DNA from: a virus
Virus record (IMG/VR): IMGVR_UViG_3300041407_000081
Span: 1-42,252 of that record
DNA: 42,252 nt
Reading direction: 5' to 3' (one strand)
Shown here: positions 14,028 to 20,385 of the stretch, piece after piece
How the letters are laid out: the number at the start of each line of letters is the position of its first letter
How positions within the stretch are numbered: position 1 is the first letter of the stretch
The notes under the pieces: model-generated
Databases searched by the model: none
The model's input: the letters and a program-made list of their open reading frames with translations, nothing else
What the model was told of the DNA's origin: nothing
Made by a program: the position numbers and the translations under genes

Positions 14028-14237
14028 ATGAAAACGTTCTTGCTGCATATTGCCGGTTCTGTCTACGAAACCGCTACCGGCCAGAACCACACGCAGCGCC
14101 TGATTCGTCGCAAGTTCTCGAATTTCGTTCGTGGTGAGTCTCGCTGTAGCTGGCAGGACTGCCGGGTGAAGCGAGCGCCTGTACCGAGCGCTGAAGAATG
14201 CGAACGCCTTAACCGCGAAGCCGCCCGCTCGATCTGA
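14028..14237 (+). CDS. Hypothetical protein, 69 aa
   Basis: Starts MKTFLLHIAGSVYETATGQNH and is rich in Arg and Cys after residue 25 (RRKFSNFVRGESRCSWQDCRVKR). AAGGAG sits 10 nt before the ATG. It is the first gene after the strong promoter and leader hairpin. The short hydrophobic start is too weak for a clear signal peptide. No family recognised. Confidence 0.6.
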   Translation: MKTFLLHIAGSVYETATGQNHTQRLIRRKFSNFVRGESRCSWQDCRVKRAPVPSAEECERLNREAARSI

Positions 14238-14272
14238 CCCCGAAGACCACAGAGACCACAGAGACCAAGACC

Positions 14273-14494
14273 ATGATTCCCGAAAACGGCCGGACCATCC
14301 TGAACCTGCAATTGAAAAACGCTCGCGATACCGAGAGTGACGCATACGCCGAAGAATGCCTGGTCGCGGCAAGCGCGATTCTCGGTTACGCCTGCGCGGT
14401 CAACCACCTGACCCCAGCTGAATATTCGAACGAACTGGTGATGGTGCAGCTGGTCCGCGCCCAGCGGAAGAATCGTGCTGCGGCTCGCTCTTGA
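14273..14494 (+). CDS. Hypothetical protein, 73 aa
   Basis: Helical protein (ILNLQLKNARDTESDAYAEECLVAASAILGY) with a basic end. Its start has no Shine-Dalgarno; instead the ATG is preceded by two AGACCACAG repeats and GAGACCAAGACC, the start context shared with terS and others. Function unknown. Confidence 0.6.
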   Translation: MIPENGRTILNLQLKNARDTESDAYAEECLVAASAILGYACAVNHLTPAEYSNELVMVQLVRAQRKNRAAARS

Positions 14495-14573
14495 TCTCAC
14501 TGCTTTTCTGGTGATCGCGGCGCATGTCACGGCCGCGGTTGTCGCTCTCTACCTTGAAGGGGTTATTCCATGA
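14475..14573 (+). CDS. Possible 32-aa single-pass membrane microprotein
   Basis: GTG start with GGAAG 5 nt upstream, overlapping the end of the 73-aa gene by 20 bp and the next ATG as ATGA. Residues 4-26 (LALDLTAFLVIAAHVTAAVVALY) form one hydrophobic helix. The coupled overlap and the membrane segment make it plausible; partners are unknown. Confidence 0.45.
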   Translation: MLRLALDLTAFLVIAAHVTAAVVALYLEGVIP

Positions 14574-14716
14574 ACATCCACATCATCACCGGGCAGATAT
14601 CCGGGATACACACAGCTCTCCAGGGCATGGGCTTTCGTGACATGCAATCGATCGTATGGATTCGCTCGCCGGTTCGCATCGGCGGGGTATGGCATGCGGA
14701 GGTGCGTCATGGCTAG
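14570..14716 (+). CDS. Hypothetical protein, 48 aa
   Basis: Reads MNIHIITGQISGIHTALQGM and ends VWHAEVRHG. AAGGGG lies 7 nt before the ATG, and it overlaps both neighbours by a few bases. It is rich in His and Ile; no domain is recognised. Confidence 0.45.
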   Translation: MNIHIITGQISGIHTALQGMGFRDMQSIVWIRSPVRIGGVWHAEVRHG

Positions 14717-14786
14717 AGGCCCAACGAGATACGACCTGATCTTCAGCCTGATCTGTCTAGTGATCATCGTGATGATGGGGGTTTGA
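14709..14786 (+). CDS. Possible 25-aa membrane microprotein
   Basis: Short basic head (MARGPTRYD) followed by one hydrophobic helix (LIFSLICLVIIVMMGV) that runs to the stop. GGAGG lies 5 nt before the ATG (14700-14704 region). Size and shape match small phage inner-membrane peptides. Too short for any family call. Confidence 0.45.
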   Translation: MARGPTRYDLIFSLICLVIIVMMGV

Positions 14787-14787
14787 A

Positions 14788-14964
14788 GTGAGGACGTCGA
14801 ACTCCGTTTACGTCGGAGGACCGCCACTGGACCAGCCCGAAGACCTCGTAATGATCCGCTGCACTTACTGCCACAAGAGCGCCTATTCGGCTGAGTGGAA
14901 ACGAAACCGTGGATATTGCCCGCGCTGCCAGAAGGCGTATGCGGGGCCGAGTGATGAGGATTGA
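14788..14964 (+). CDS. Zinc-ribbon microprotein, 58 aa
   Basis: GTG start. Contains CTYCHKS and, 15 residues later, CPRCQKA: two CxxC knuckles spaced as in a zinc ribbon. The rest is polar. It lies in the small-gene block and overlaps the next gene start. Zinc ribbons of this size in phages often bind RNA polymerase, nucleic acid or host enzymes; the target is unknown. Confidence 0.55.
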   Translation: MRTSNSVYVGGPPLDQPEDLVMIRCTYCHKSAYSAEWKRNRGYCPRCQKAYAGPSDED

Positions 14965-14966
14965 TG

Positions 14967-15173
14967 ATGAGTTGTGAATTTTGCACCGACCCTGATGGCG
15001 AGCCATGTTTTCCTCTGTACGGAATTGGTCCGCATATCCATAGGCCCGGGCCAATTCTTGGCAGTACTGAGATTCTTCAGGATCAGAATTCCATCGAAGG
15101 ATTCACGCCATCGAAGGAAGATCCAGGCATGGGAATTTATTGGTGTCCGCATTGCGAGGATGGCAAGCCATGA
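14967..15173 (+). CDS. Cys-rich small protein, 68 aa
   Basis: Starts MSCEFCTDPDGEPCFPLYGI and ends YWCPHCEDGKP, so two CxxC pairs lie at the two ends and can form one zinc site. I chose the ATG at 14967 because GAGG is 7 nt upstream; ATG 14964 is an equal alternative. It overlaps the next gene by ATGA. The CEFC-x-DPDG opening is common in phage zinc-binding small proteins; role unknown. Confidence 0.55.
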   Translation: MSCEFCTDPDGEPCFPLYGIGPHIHRPGPILGSTEILQDQNSIEGFTPSKEDPGMGIYWCPHCEDGKP

Positions 15174-15301
15174 CCTACCTACTCTACGCAGCCGCCTGCT
15201 GGCCGCTCGCGTCAATCGTTCTCGCGGCGGTGATCTGCCGGGGGATTCATAAGGCGAAGGTTCGGCAGCGGGACGGGATCAATGCGAGCCTGGAAGCATA
15301 A
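15170..15301 (+). CDS. Small membrane protein, 43 aa
   Basis: One N-terminal hydrophobic helix (YLLYAAACWPLASIVLAAVIC) followed by a basic cytoplasmic tail (RGIHKAKVRQRDG). Starts inside the stop codon of the Cys-rich gene. Third membrane microprotein in this block. Function unknown. Confidence 0.5.
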   Translation: MTYLLYAAACWPLASIVLAAVICRGIHKAKVRQRDGINASLEA

Positions 15302-15350
15302 CTACGCCGCCCTCTTCGGGCTGGCATCGATCGATTTGCAGGAGGTTTGA
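15282..15350 (+). CDS. Possible 22-aa peptide
   Basis: Reads MRAWKHNYAALFGLASIDLQ then EV. It overlaps the end of the 43-aa gene and stops one base before the ATG of the 109-aa gene, so it could couple the two. The ribosome binding site is poor (GGGA). Low support. Confidence 0.25.
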   Translation: MRAWKHNYAALFGLASIDLQEV

Positions 15351-15351
15351 G

Positions 15352-15681
15352 ATGAGTGAAGTGACCGTGTATTTGGCTAGCGATCTGCACCCGAGCGAGC
15401 ATGTCGTTTTGCAGCCTGATTATGAATCCGTAGTTTTTGATTTGGCTGCGCTGCGGGAAGATCTGGCCAAGTCGCAAGAACTCAGCGTGACAAACATCCT
15501 GATGGATGTTGTGCCGGGGCTTGATGGCATGGGCGATGAAATTTATGCCAAATCTGCCGCCGAAGTTCAGCTGCTGATCAGCAATCTTTACTTGAAAACT
15601 GAAGAACTGGAGGAAAGCCTGACAGCCGCCGAGCTTGCTTATGACGCTGTAATTGAAAAGATCAAGGAGCTAAACTCATGA
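15352..15681 (+). CDS. Hypothetical acidic protein, 109 aa
   Basis: AGGAGG lies 6 nt upstream of the ATG. A short beta-rich start (EVTVYLASDLHPSEHVVLQPD) is followed by long helices (LKTEELEESLTAAELAYDAVIEKIKEL) likely to form a coiled coil. It overlaps the Ea22-like gene by 4 bp. No family recognised. Confidence 0.6.
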   Translation: MSEVTVYLASDLHPSEHVVLQPDYESVVFDLAALREDLAKSQELSVTNILMDVVPGLDGMGDEIYAKSAAEVQLLISNLYLKTEELEESLTAAELAYDAVIEKIKELNS

Positions 15682-16481
15682 ACGATGGACTGATAAAACT
15701 AGCTGCTGAATTGCTTGCCATATCGCCTAGTAAAGATGGCAGTGGGCATGCCGATATCTCTATACGGTTGCTGGAAAAGGTCTTAGGGCTTGGGAAGGAT
15801 GAGGCTAGGGAAATCGTAGAAGGATGGAAGTTGAAACGATATTGGTGGCACGGGCCAGATGCTCCTGTCACCAAGCAGGACGCCGCCCCGCCCGAACTCG
15901 CCGAACTGCAAGCCAAGTACGATCAGTTGATTTCGGATGCATGGGCGGCGTGCGGTGGCAATGGCCCGGCAAATCGCGAAGACCTGTTGACCGCATTGCG
16001 CCTGATGGATGAAGCCGAAGAAGAACTGCAAGCCACCATCGCACGGCTTGAATCGAAGCTTAACCGGGCGATCAATCTTGACTTCGAACGTCGCGCCGAA
16101 CTCGAGCGGCTGAAGGATGGGCAGGGTGAGCCGGTGGCGTATCGCTGGAGGGTTAAGGGGCATGACAATTGGGTGGCATCTGTCTGCAAGGTGGAGTTTG
16201 GCGCGCGCGCAAACGATGATCGGTTTGTTGCTCAAGCGCTCTACACCTCGCAGCCCGCGCCGGTATCGGTGGTCAGCCTGCGTAATTTCGCCAACTCCAT
16301 GATCGACATCGCACTTGAAGGCGGTAACGCCGACGGCGCGCAGATCCAGGAACTTGCGGTAGAACACGGACTGCTGAAGCCAGAGCAACGAACCGAACGC
16401 TGCGGCGACACCTGCTCATGCGCTGAATACTCTGACTTCCCGGTTGAATGCTTTCGAAAGGTCAAGGAGCTGAATCAATGA
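15678..16481 (+). CDS. Ea22-like early protein
   Basis: 267 aa. The middle is a coiled coil (ELAELQAKYDQLI, EEELQATIARLESKL) followed by GEPVAYRWRV, a Trp-rich patch and LYTSQPAPVSVVSL, the pattern of Ead/Ea22-like phage early proteins; an acidic Cys-containing end (CGDTCSCAEYSDFPVECF) follows. Lambda Ea22 is non-essential and affects the lysis-lysogeny choice. The family shuffles its modules, so only the general class can be given. Coupled to both neighbours by 4-bp overlaps. Confidence 0.65.
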   Translation: MNDGLIKLAAELLAISPSKDGSGHADISIRLLEKVLGLGKDEAREIVEGWKLKRYWWHGPDAPVTKQDAAPPELAELQAKYDQLISDAWAACGGNGPANREDLLTALRLMDEAEEELQATIARLESKLNRAINLDFERRAELERLKDGQGEPVAYRWRVKGHDNWVASVCKVEFGARANDDRFVAQALYTSQPAPVSVVSLRNFANSMIDIALEGGNADGAQIQELAVEHGLLKPEQRTERCGDTCSCAEYSDFPVECFRKVKELNQ

Positions 16482-16807
16482 TCGACTTGGACGCGCTTGA
16501 AGCCGAGATGCAGATGGCGCAGCAGAGCGGGCGGAAGATGTGCGCCGTGCATACTGCCGACCTGATGTCTCTTCTGATGCGCGCCAGGGAGCTGGAGAAG
16601 GTCCAGAGCATGGTTCCGATCCAAGCCGGGTTTCTTTGGCCAGAAGACCTACACAGGATGAAGTGTGGCGAGCTTCATCGCATCGGACTGTCGCGCAAGA
16701 GGGGGCCGAAATACTGCCTTGAGGCTCGCGTGCAGTACCTCCCGAGCAACATGAAAGGGCGTGAATTTAATTTTGATTTGAAAGCCTTGCTCGAAGCAGC
16801 AGGTTGA
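16478..16807 (+). CDS. Hypothetical protein, 109 aa
   Basis: I chose the ATG at 16478, which overlaps the Ea22-like stop (ATGA) and has AAGGAG 7 nt upstream; the frame is open 10 codons further but without a site. It is helical at first (LDALEAEMQMAQQSGRKM), then FLWPEDLHRM and a basic end. It is the last gene before the structured RNA element and the recombination block. Function unknown. Confidence 0.6.
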   Translation: MIDLDALEAEMQMAQQSGRKMCAVHTADLMSLLMRARELEKVQSMVPIQAGFLWPEDLHRMKCGELHRIGLSRKRGPKYCLEARVQYLPSNMKGREFNFDLKALLEAAG

Positions 16808-16853
16808 ATTACAGTCCGTCCCGTCAAGGCCGTGGAACGCTGAGACAAAGTTT

Positions 16854-16974
16854 GACCAGATGCCGGGGATTGAAACCCATGAAGTAAGCACCGTTCTCCT
16901 GATGATCAAGCCTCCCCGGCACTGGTCGATCTGAAAGGAGAGTTCCACCGGTGCTTAGCTTGATGGGTTTTTTT
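16854..16974 (+). ncRNA. Bistable RNA element: antiterminator/terminator before the exonuclease gene
   Basis: Four arms in order A, B, A', B'. A (16854-16868, GACCAGATGCCGGGG) pairs with A' (16914-16927) over 14 bp with one bulged A. B (16873-16893) pairs with B' (16949-16970) over 20 bp with one bulge and one mismatch, and B' runs into seven T (16968-16974): a strong intrinsic terminator. A third short stem joins 16895-16900 to 16936-16941 inside B/B'. A-A' and B-B' cross, and the 4-nt A-B link cannot span stem B, so they exclude each other. Folding is read by eye; regulation is inferred. Confidence 0.65.
16860..16934 (+). CDS. Possible 24-aa leader peptide within the RNA switch
   Basis: ATG inside arm A opens a frame (MPGIETHEVSTVLLMIKPPR and four more residues) that ends 7 nt after arm A'. 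A translating ribosome would melt A-A' and could set the terminator choice. There is no good Shine-Dalgarno, so this may be chance; it is listed because its ends match the switch arms. Confidence 0.25.
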   Translation: MPGIETHEVSTVLLMIKPPRHWSI

Positions 16975-16987
16975 GTGGGAGCTATTT

Positions 16988-17884
16988 ATGAATATTGCCG
17001 TTGGCCAGCTCGACCGCCAAACATACTTAGGCGGCTCCGACGTGGCAGCCATCCTGGGCCTGAGCCCTTACCGCACGCCGCTGGACGTGTACCTGGATAA
17101 GGTCGATGGCCGACTCCCAGACGATCCGGCGAAGATGAAGATCTTCAAGCGGGGCAACCGGCTAGAACCGTACATCCTCGACATGCTGGTCGAAGAGACT
17201 GGGCTTGAACTGGTGAAGCGCGGCGAGCGTTACCGCGATCGGGATCACGACTTCCTGGCCGCCGAGATCGATGCCGAGGCAGCAACCGGCGAGAACATCG
17301 AGGCAAAATCCGTAAACCAGTTCGGTGCAAAGGAATGGGGCACCGAGTGGACCGACGAGATCCCGGTCCATTACACCGCCCAGGCCATGCACGGGATGAT
17401 GATCAACGGCGCGCCGCGCACGATCTTCCCGGTTCTGATCGGCATCGATGACTTCAGGGTCTACAAGGTCGAGCGTGACGAAGAGACGATCGCCGGGATC
17501 CGCGCCAAGGAGGTCGAGTTCTGGCAGCGCATCCAGAGCAAGGAGGCGCCAGAAGCCACCACCGTTGGCGACATCGAGCGCCTGTTCTCGAAGGATTACG
17601 GATCTGTTGTTCAGGCCAGCGATGACATCGTCGAGGCATACAAGGCGCTGAAGGATCTGAAGAAGCGCATCAAGCTTCTGGAGTCCGACGCCGAAGACAA
17701 GGCCGAGATGATCAAACTCTTCATGCGCGAGCACCAGATCCTGAAGTTCGGCGCCGAGACGCTGTTAACTTGGAAGTCGCAGGACAGCACCCGCCTGGTG
17801 CCAGATCTGTTTCGCGCCGCCCACCCACGAATCGCCCGTAAGTTCGAGCGCACAACCACCAGTCGCGTTCTGCGGCTGAAGTAG
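16988..17884 (+). CDS. YqaJ/lambda-type 5'-3' exonuclease
   Basis: 298 aa from the ATG at 16988 (GGGAG 6 nt upstream). It chews the 5' strand of double-stranded ends to give single strands for RecT. YqaJ motifs: YLGGSDVAAILGLSPY (residues 13-28), RGNRLEP with Glu60, AAEIDA with Asp95, and IEAKS with Glu105/Lys107. The C-terminal 100 residues are helical and charged. It is the first gene after the RNA switch and forms an exonuclease-annealase pair with recT two genes on. Confidence 0.88.
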   Translation: MNIAVGQLDRQTYLGGSDVAAILGLSPYRTPLDVYLDKVDGRLPDDPAKMKIFKRGNRLEPYILDMLVEETGLELVKRGERYRDRDHDFLAAEIDAEAATGENIEAKSVNQFGAKEWGTEWTDEIPVHYTAQAMHGMMINGAPRTIFPVLIGIDDFRVYKVERDEETIAGIRAKEVEFWQRIQSKEAPEATTVGDIERLFSKDYGSVVQASDDIVEAYKALKDLKKRIKLLESDAEDKAEMIKLFMREHQILKFGAETLLTWKSQDSTRLVPDLFRAAHPRIARKFERTTTSRVLRLK

Positions 17885-17894
17885 AGGAAAGACC

Positions 17895-18104
17895 ATGAAC
17901 GCACAAGACCTGTACTTAAAAACAATCGATCCAACTGGTAAATATTCGGCCAGCATCAGCCATCACCGCGTCTGGGATCGTGAACTATTCCTGAAGTCTC
18001 AGCGCGCCATGCACGCCAAGAAGATCGACACGCCGGACTTCCGTGAAGTGGTGCCTGTTGATGAAACCGCTTACCGGAAAGACCGCAACTACAAGGTGAT
18101 CTGA
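17895..18104 (+). CDS. Hypothetical protein, 69 aa, between exonuclease and RecT
   Basis: Basic, Tyr- and Lys-rich protein (DLYLKTIDPTGKYSASISHH, RKDRNYKVI). The start has the GGAAAGACCATG context. Being placed between the exonuclease and annealase genes suggests a role with them, but no domain is recognised. Confidence 0.6.
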   Translation: MNAQDLYLKTIDPTGKYSASISHHRVWDRELFLKSQRAMHAKKIDTPDFREVVPVDETAYRKDRNYKVI

Positions 18105-18105
18105 C

Positions 18106-19047
18106 ATGTCGACCAATCAACTGCGCCAGGCAGCAACTGGCACCGCTGTACAGCAGCAGAACGCCGCGCCCAAGACCATCATGGAAATGATGGCCAGCGC
18201 CTCGGTCAAGAATCAAATGGCACTGGCCATGCCGCGACACATGACGGCTGATCGCCTGATGCGTATCGCGCTGACCGAAGTCCGCAAGGTGCCCGCGCTG
18301 GGCAAGTGCAACGTTCAATCCTTCATGGGGGCCATCATGCAGTGCGCACAGCTCGGCATTGAGCCGGGGGCCGCCTTGGGCCATGCCTACCTTCTGCCGT
18401 TCGGCAATGGGAAGGCATCCGACGGCCTGGCGAACTGCCAACTGATCATTGGTTATCGGGGAATGATCGACCTGGCTCGCCGCTCCGGACAGATCGTCAG
18501 CCTGAACGCCCGCAGCGTGCATGCCAATGACACGTTCAGTTATGCCTATGGCTTGGATGAAACGCTGGAGCATGTGCCGGCCACTGGCGACCGCGGCGAC
18601 CTGACCCACGTTTACGCTGTGGCCAAGCTGAAAGGCGGCGGCATCCAGTTTGAAGTGATGTCGAAGGCCGACGTGCTCAAGGTCAAGGCCAGCAGCAAGG
18701 CCGGCAACAACGGGCCATGGGTCAGCCACTTCGACGAGATGGCCAAGAAGACCGTTATTCGTCGCCTGTTCAAATATCTGCCGGTATCGATCGAGATGAC
18801 CCAGGCGGTCGTTCTGGACGAGAAGGCAGACGCCGGTATCGATCAAGACAACGCATCAGCGCTCACTGGTGAATACGCCTACATTCAGGACGGCGACGAC
18901 CAGGTGAACACTGGGACCGGTGAGATCACCCAGCAAGTCGACGAGCCTGAGCCCGAGCCAGAAGCAAAGCCTGAACCGAAGCAACAGCGCCAGCGTCAAG
19001 CCGCGAAAGAACCAGAACCAGCGGGCGACCTGCCTGACATGGATTGA
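18106..19047 (+). CDS. recT: RecT-family single-strand annealing protein
   Basis: 313 aa. It coats single-stranded DNA and anneals complementary strands. Family landmarks: KTIMEMMASASVKNQMALAM, ADRLMRIALTEVRK, AIMQCAQLGIEPG, GHAYLLPFG, CQLIIGYRGMIDLARRSG and the PWVSHFDEMAKKTVIRRL end. Residues about 265-313 are a flexible Glu/Pro/Gln tail ending in acidic residues, which could recruit partners. One base after the 69-aa gene; works with the YqaJ-type exonuclease. Confidence 0.92.
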   Translation: MSTNQLRQAATGTAVQQQNAAPKTIMEMMASASVKNQMALAMPRHMTADRLMRIALTEVRKVPALGKCNVQSFMGAIMQCAQLGIEPGAALGHAYLLPFGNGKASDGLANCQLIIGYRGMIDLARRSGQIVSLNARSVHANDTFSYAYGLDETLEHVPATGDRGDLTHVYAVAKLKGGGIQFEVMSKADVLKVKASSKAGNNGPWVSHFDEMAKKTVIRRLFKYLPVSIEMTQAVVLDEKADAGIDQDNASALTGEYAYIQDGDDQVNTGTGEITQQVDEPEPEPEAKPEPKQQRQRQAAKEPEPAGDLPDMD

Positions 19048-19104
19048 TCGACCACGGCAAGGGCGCCGAACACCCAACCAAACCCAAGACCATAAGGAAA
19101 CACC

Positions 19105-20115
19105 ATGAACGCAGAACAACGCGCAATCATCGAAGCAGCAGAAAAAGAAGGCGTCCCGGCTTGCGAGCGTGACGCACGCCTGGTCGTTTACTCGATGGTG
19201 AAGGCGACCCGCGCCGCGATGGCGAAGTATGAAGTCGGCCTGAACAAGATGACCGAGAAGCAGCAGGACGCCGTGCACGGTGATCTGGAAGAAGCCTATA
19301 AAGACCTGGCACTTTCCATTGCCAGAGCCATGGCCAGCGCCGGCACTCCGTCGGTAGTCATGGACTGCAAAGACCTGAAGATCGCCAACGGCACATTCAC
19401 CGGCATCGTCAAGGCTGACCAGAAGTTCTTCAATGAACTGATCAGCAAAGTGCAAGACAAATCCGAAGTCGTGGTGGTTCTGTACGAACGCCAATACGCC
19501 GACGCCCTAGACGCCATCGAGTCGGACAAGGACCAGCGCTCGCTGCCTCTGGACTCTGAAGCTGGCGCGAAGCCTGAGAAGAAGCCTCGCGCAGCCAGCG
19601 GCACCAAATCGGCCGGAGCCCTGGCCAAGGCCGTCGAGTTGCCGGCGAAGCTGATCGAGGACGCCCGCAAGTTCATCACCGAGCAACAGAACTGCAAGGC
19701 GTCGGCGCTTCAGAACTTCCTGAAATGCAACTTCGGTAAGGCCGAGGCGCTGCAGAAGCATTTCGAGGCTGAAGGCCTGATCGAGCTCGTCGGGACCGAT
19801 GCGTCTGGGGACTATGAGCTGGTGCGCAGTACTGAAGCGAAGGCCGAAGCCGCTTCGACTGACGAGGCTCAGGAAGCTATCGACCTGGCAACTGACGGGG
19901 CAGACGATCCGATCACCGAACTGACCGATGAACTCTACGACCGCATGGTCGCCAAGACCACCGAGAAGGGATCCGCATCGGCCGGCGCACTGTCGATCAC
20001 CTTCGACGTCTCCTTCGAGATCGCCGAGCAGGCCTTCGACCGCATGGAGTTGGAAGGCGTGATTGACGCAGAAGGCAACCTGGCGCCGAGCGAGACCTTC
20101 CCAGTCATGGACTGA
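19105..20115 (+). CDS. Protein with two FtsK-gamma-like winged helices
   Basis: 336 aa. Residues 1 to about 150 are an unrecognised helical/beta domain (VVMDCKDLKIANGTFTGIV, VVVVLYERQYADAL). After a linker, residues about 187-230 (ARKFITEQQNCKASALQNFL, GKAEALQKHFEAEGLI) and about 277-325 (LYDRMVAKTTEKGSASAGAL, FEIAEQAFDRMELEGVI) each match the FtsK gamma winged-helix pattern, which in FtsK reads KOPS DNA. No ATPase motor is present. It lies between recT and the SMC-like ATPase and is followed by a strong terminator. DNA binding is inferred. Confidence 0.7.
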   Translation: MNAEQRAIIEAAEKEGVPACERDARLVVYSMVKATRAAMAKYEVGLNKMTEKQQDAVHGDLEEAYKDLALSIARAMASAGTPSVVMDCKDLKIANGTFTGIVKADQKFFNELISKVQDKSEVVVVLYERQYADALDAIESDKDQRSLPLDSEAGAKPEKKPRAASGTKSAGALAKAVELPAKLIEDARKFITEQQNCKASALQNFLKCNFGKAEALQKHFEAEGLIELVGTDASGDYELVRSTEAKAEAASTDEAQEAIDLATDGADDPITELTDELYDRMVAKTTEKGSASAGALSITFDVSFEIAEQAFDRMELEGVIDAEGNLAPSETFPVMD

Positions 20116-20129
20116 TCGTCGCTGAAGTG

Positions 20130-20159
20130 AAAAAGCCCTGGTCCGTGCTGGGGCTTTTT
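20130..20159 (+). terminator. Intrinsic terminator after the winged-helix protein
   Basis: 9-bp stem AAAAAGCCC / GGGCTTTTT with a 12-nt loop. It splits the recombination block; a new promoter candidate begins 5 bp later. Confidence 0.8.
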
Positions 20160-20164
20160 ATTGC

Positions 20165-20192
20165 TTGCTCGTATTACAAATTGTGCTACAGT
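20165..20192 (+). promoter_or_regulatory. Promoter candidate for ATPase/exonuclease genes
   Basis: TTGCTC (20165-20170), 16-bp spacer, TACAGT (20187-20192), immediately after a terminator and about 28 bp before the 54-aa gene. Position supports it more than the sequence match. Confidence 0.5.
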
Positions 20193-20220
20193 TCGAGCCA
20201 GAACAAACGGAGACCGCAAC

Positions 20221-20385
20221 ATGAGCAAAGAGACCAAGCCAAGACCAATCCGGATGACAGACCAGCAATGGAACGACTACCGCGAACATCTTGGGAACAC
20301 CTGGCTTATCAACCAGATTGCCAAGGCTGTGAAGCTGGCAACCCGCAAACCAACAGCGCAAAAGACCAAGGACCAAGACCAATGA
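20221..20385 (+). CDS. Small basic protein, 54 aa
   Basis: ATG at 20221 with GGAGACC upstream. The core RMTDQQWNDYREHLGNTWLI looks like a short ribbon-helix-helix or similar DNA-contact fold, flanked by Lys-rich ends. It overlaps the ATPase gene by 4 bp and is the first gene after a promoter candidate, so it could regulate that unit. Family uncertain. Confidence 0.5.
   Translation: MSKETKPRPIRMTDQQWNDYREHLGNTWLINQIAKAVKLATRKPTAQKTKDQDQ

Noticed and set aside
16808-16987. CRISPR-like or transposon-end repeats before the exonuclease gene
   Set aside because: The arms are inverted and crossed, not direct repeats with spacers, and no transposase or target duplication is present.
20127-20381. 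Upstream extension of the SMC-like ATPase to 663 aa
   Set aside because: It covers a terminator, a promoter candidate and the 54-aa gene; the family N terminus MKLSKIEISNV begins at 20382.
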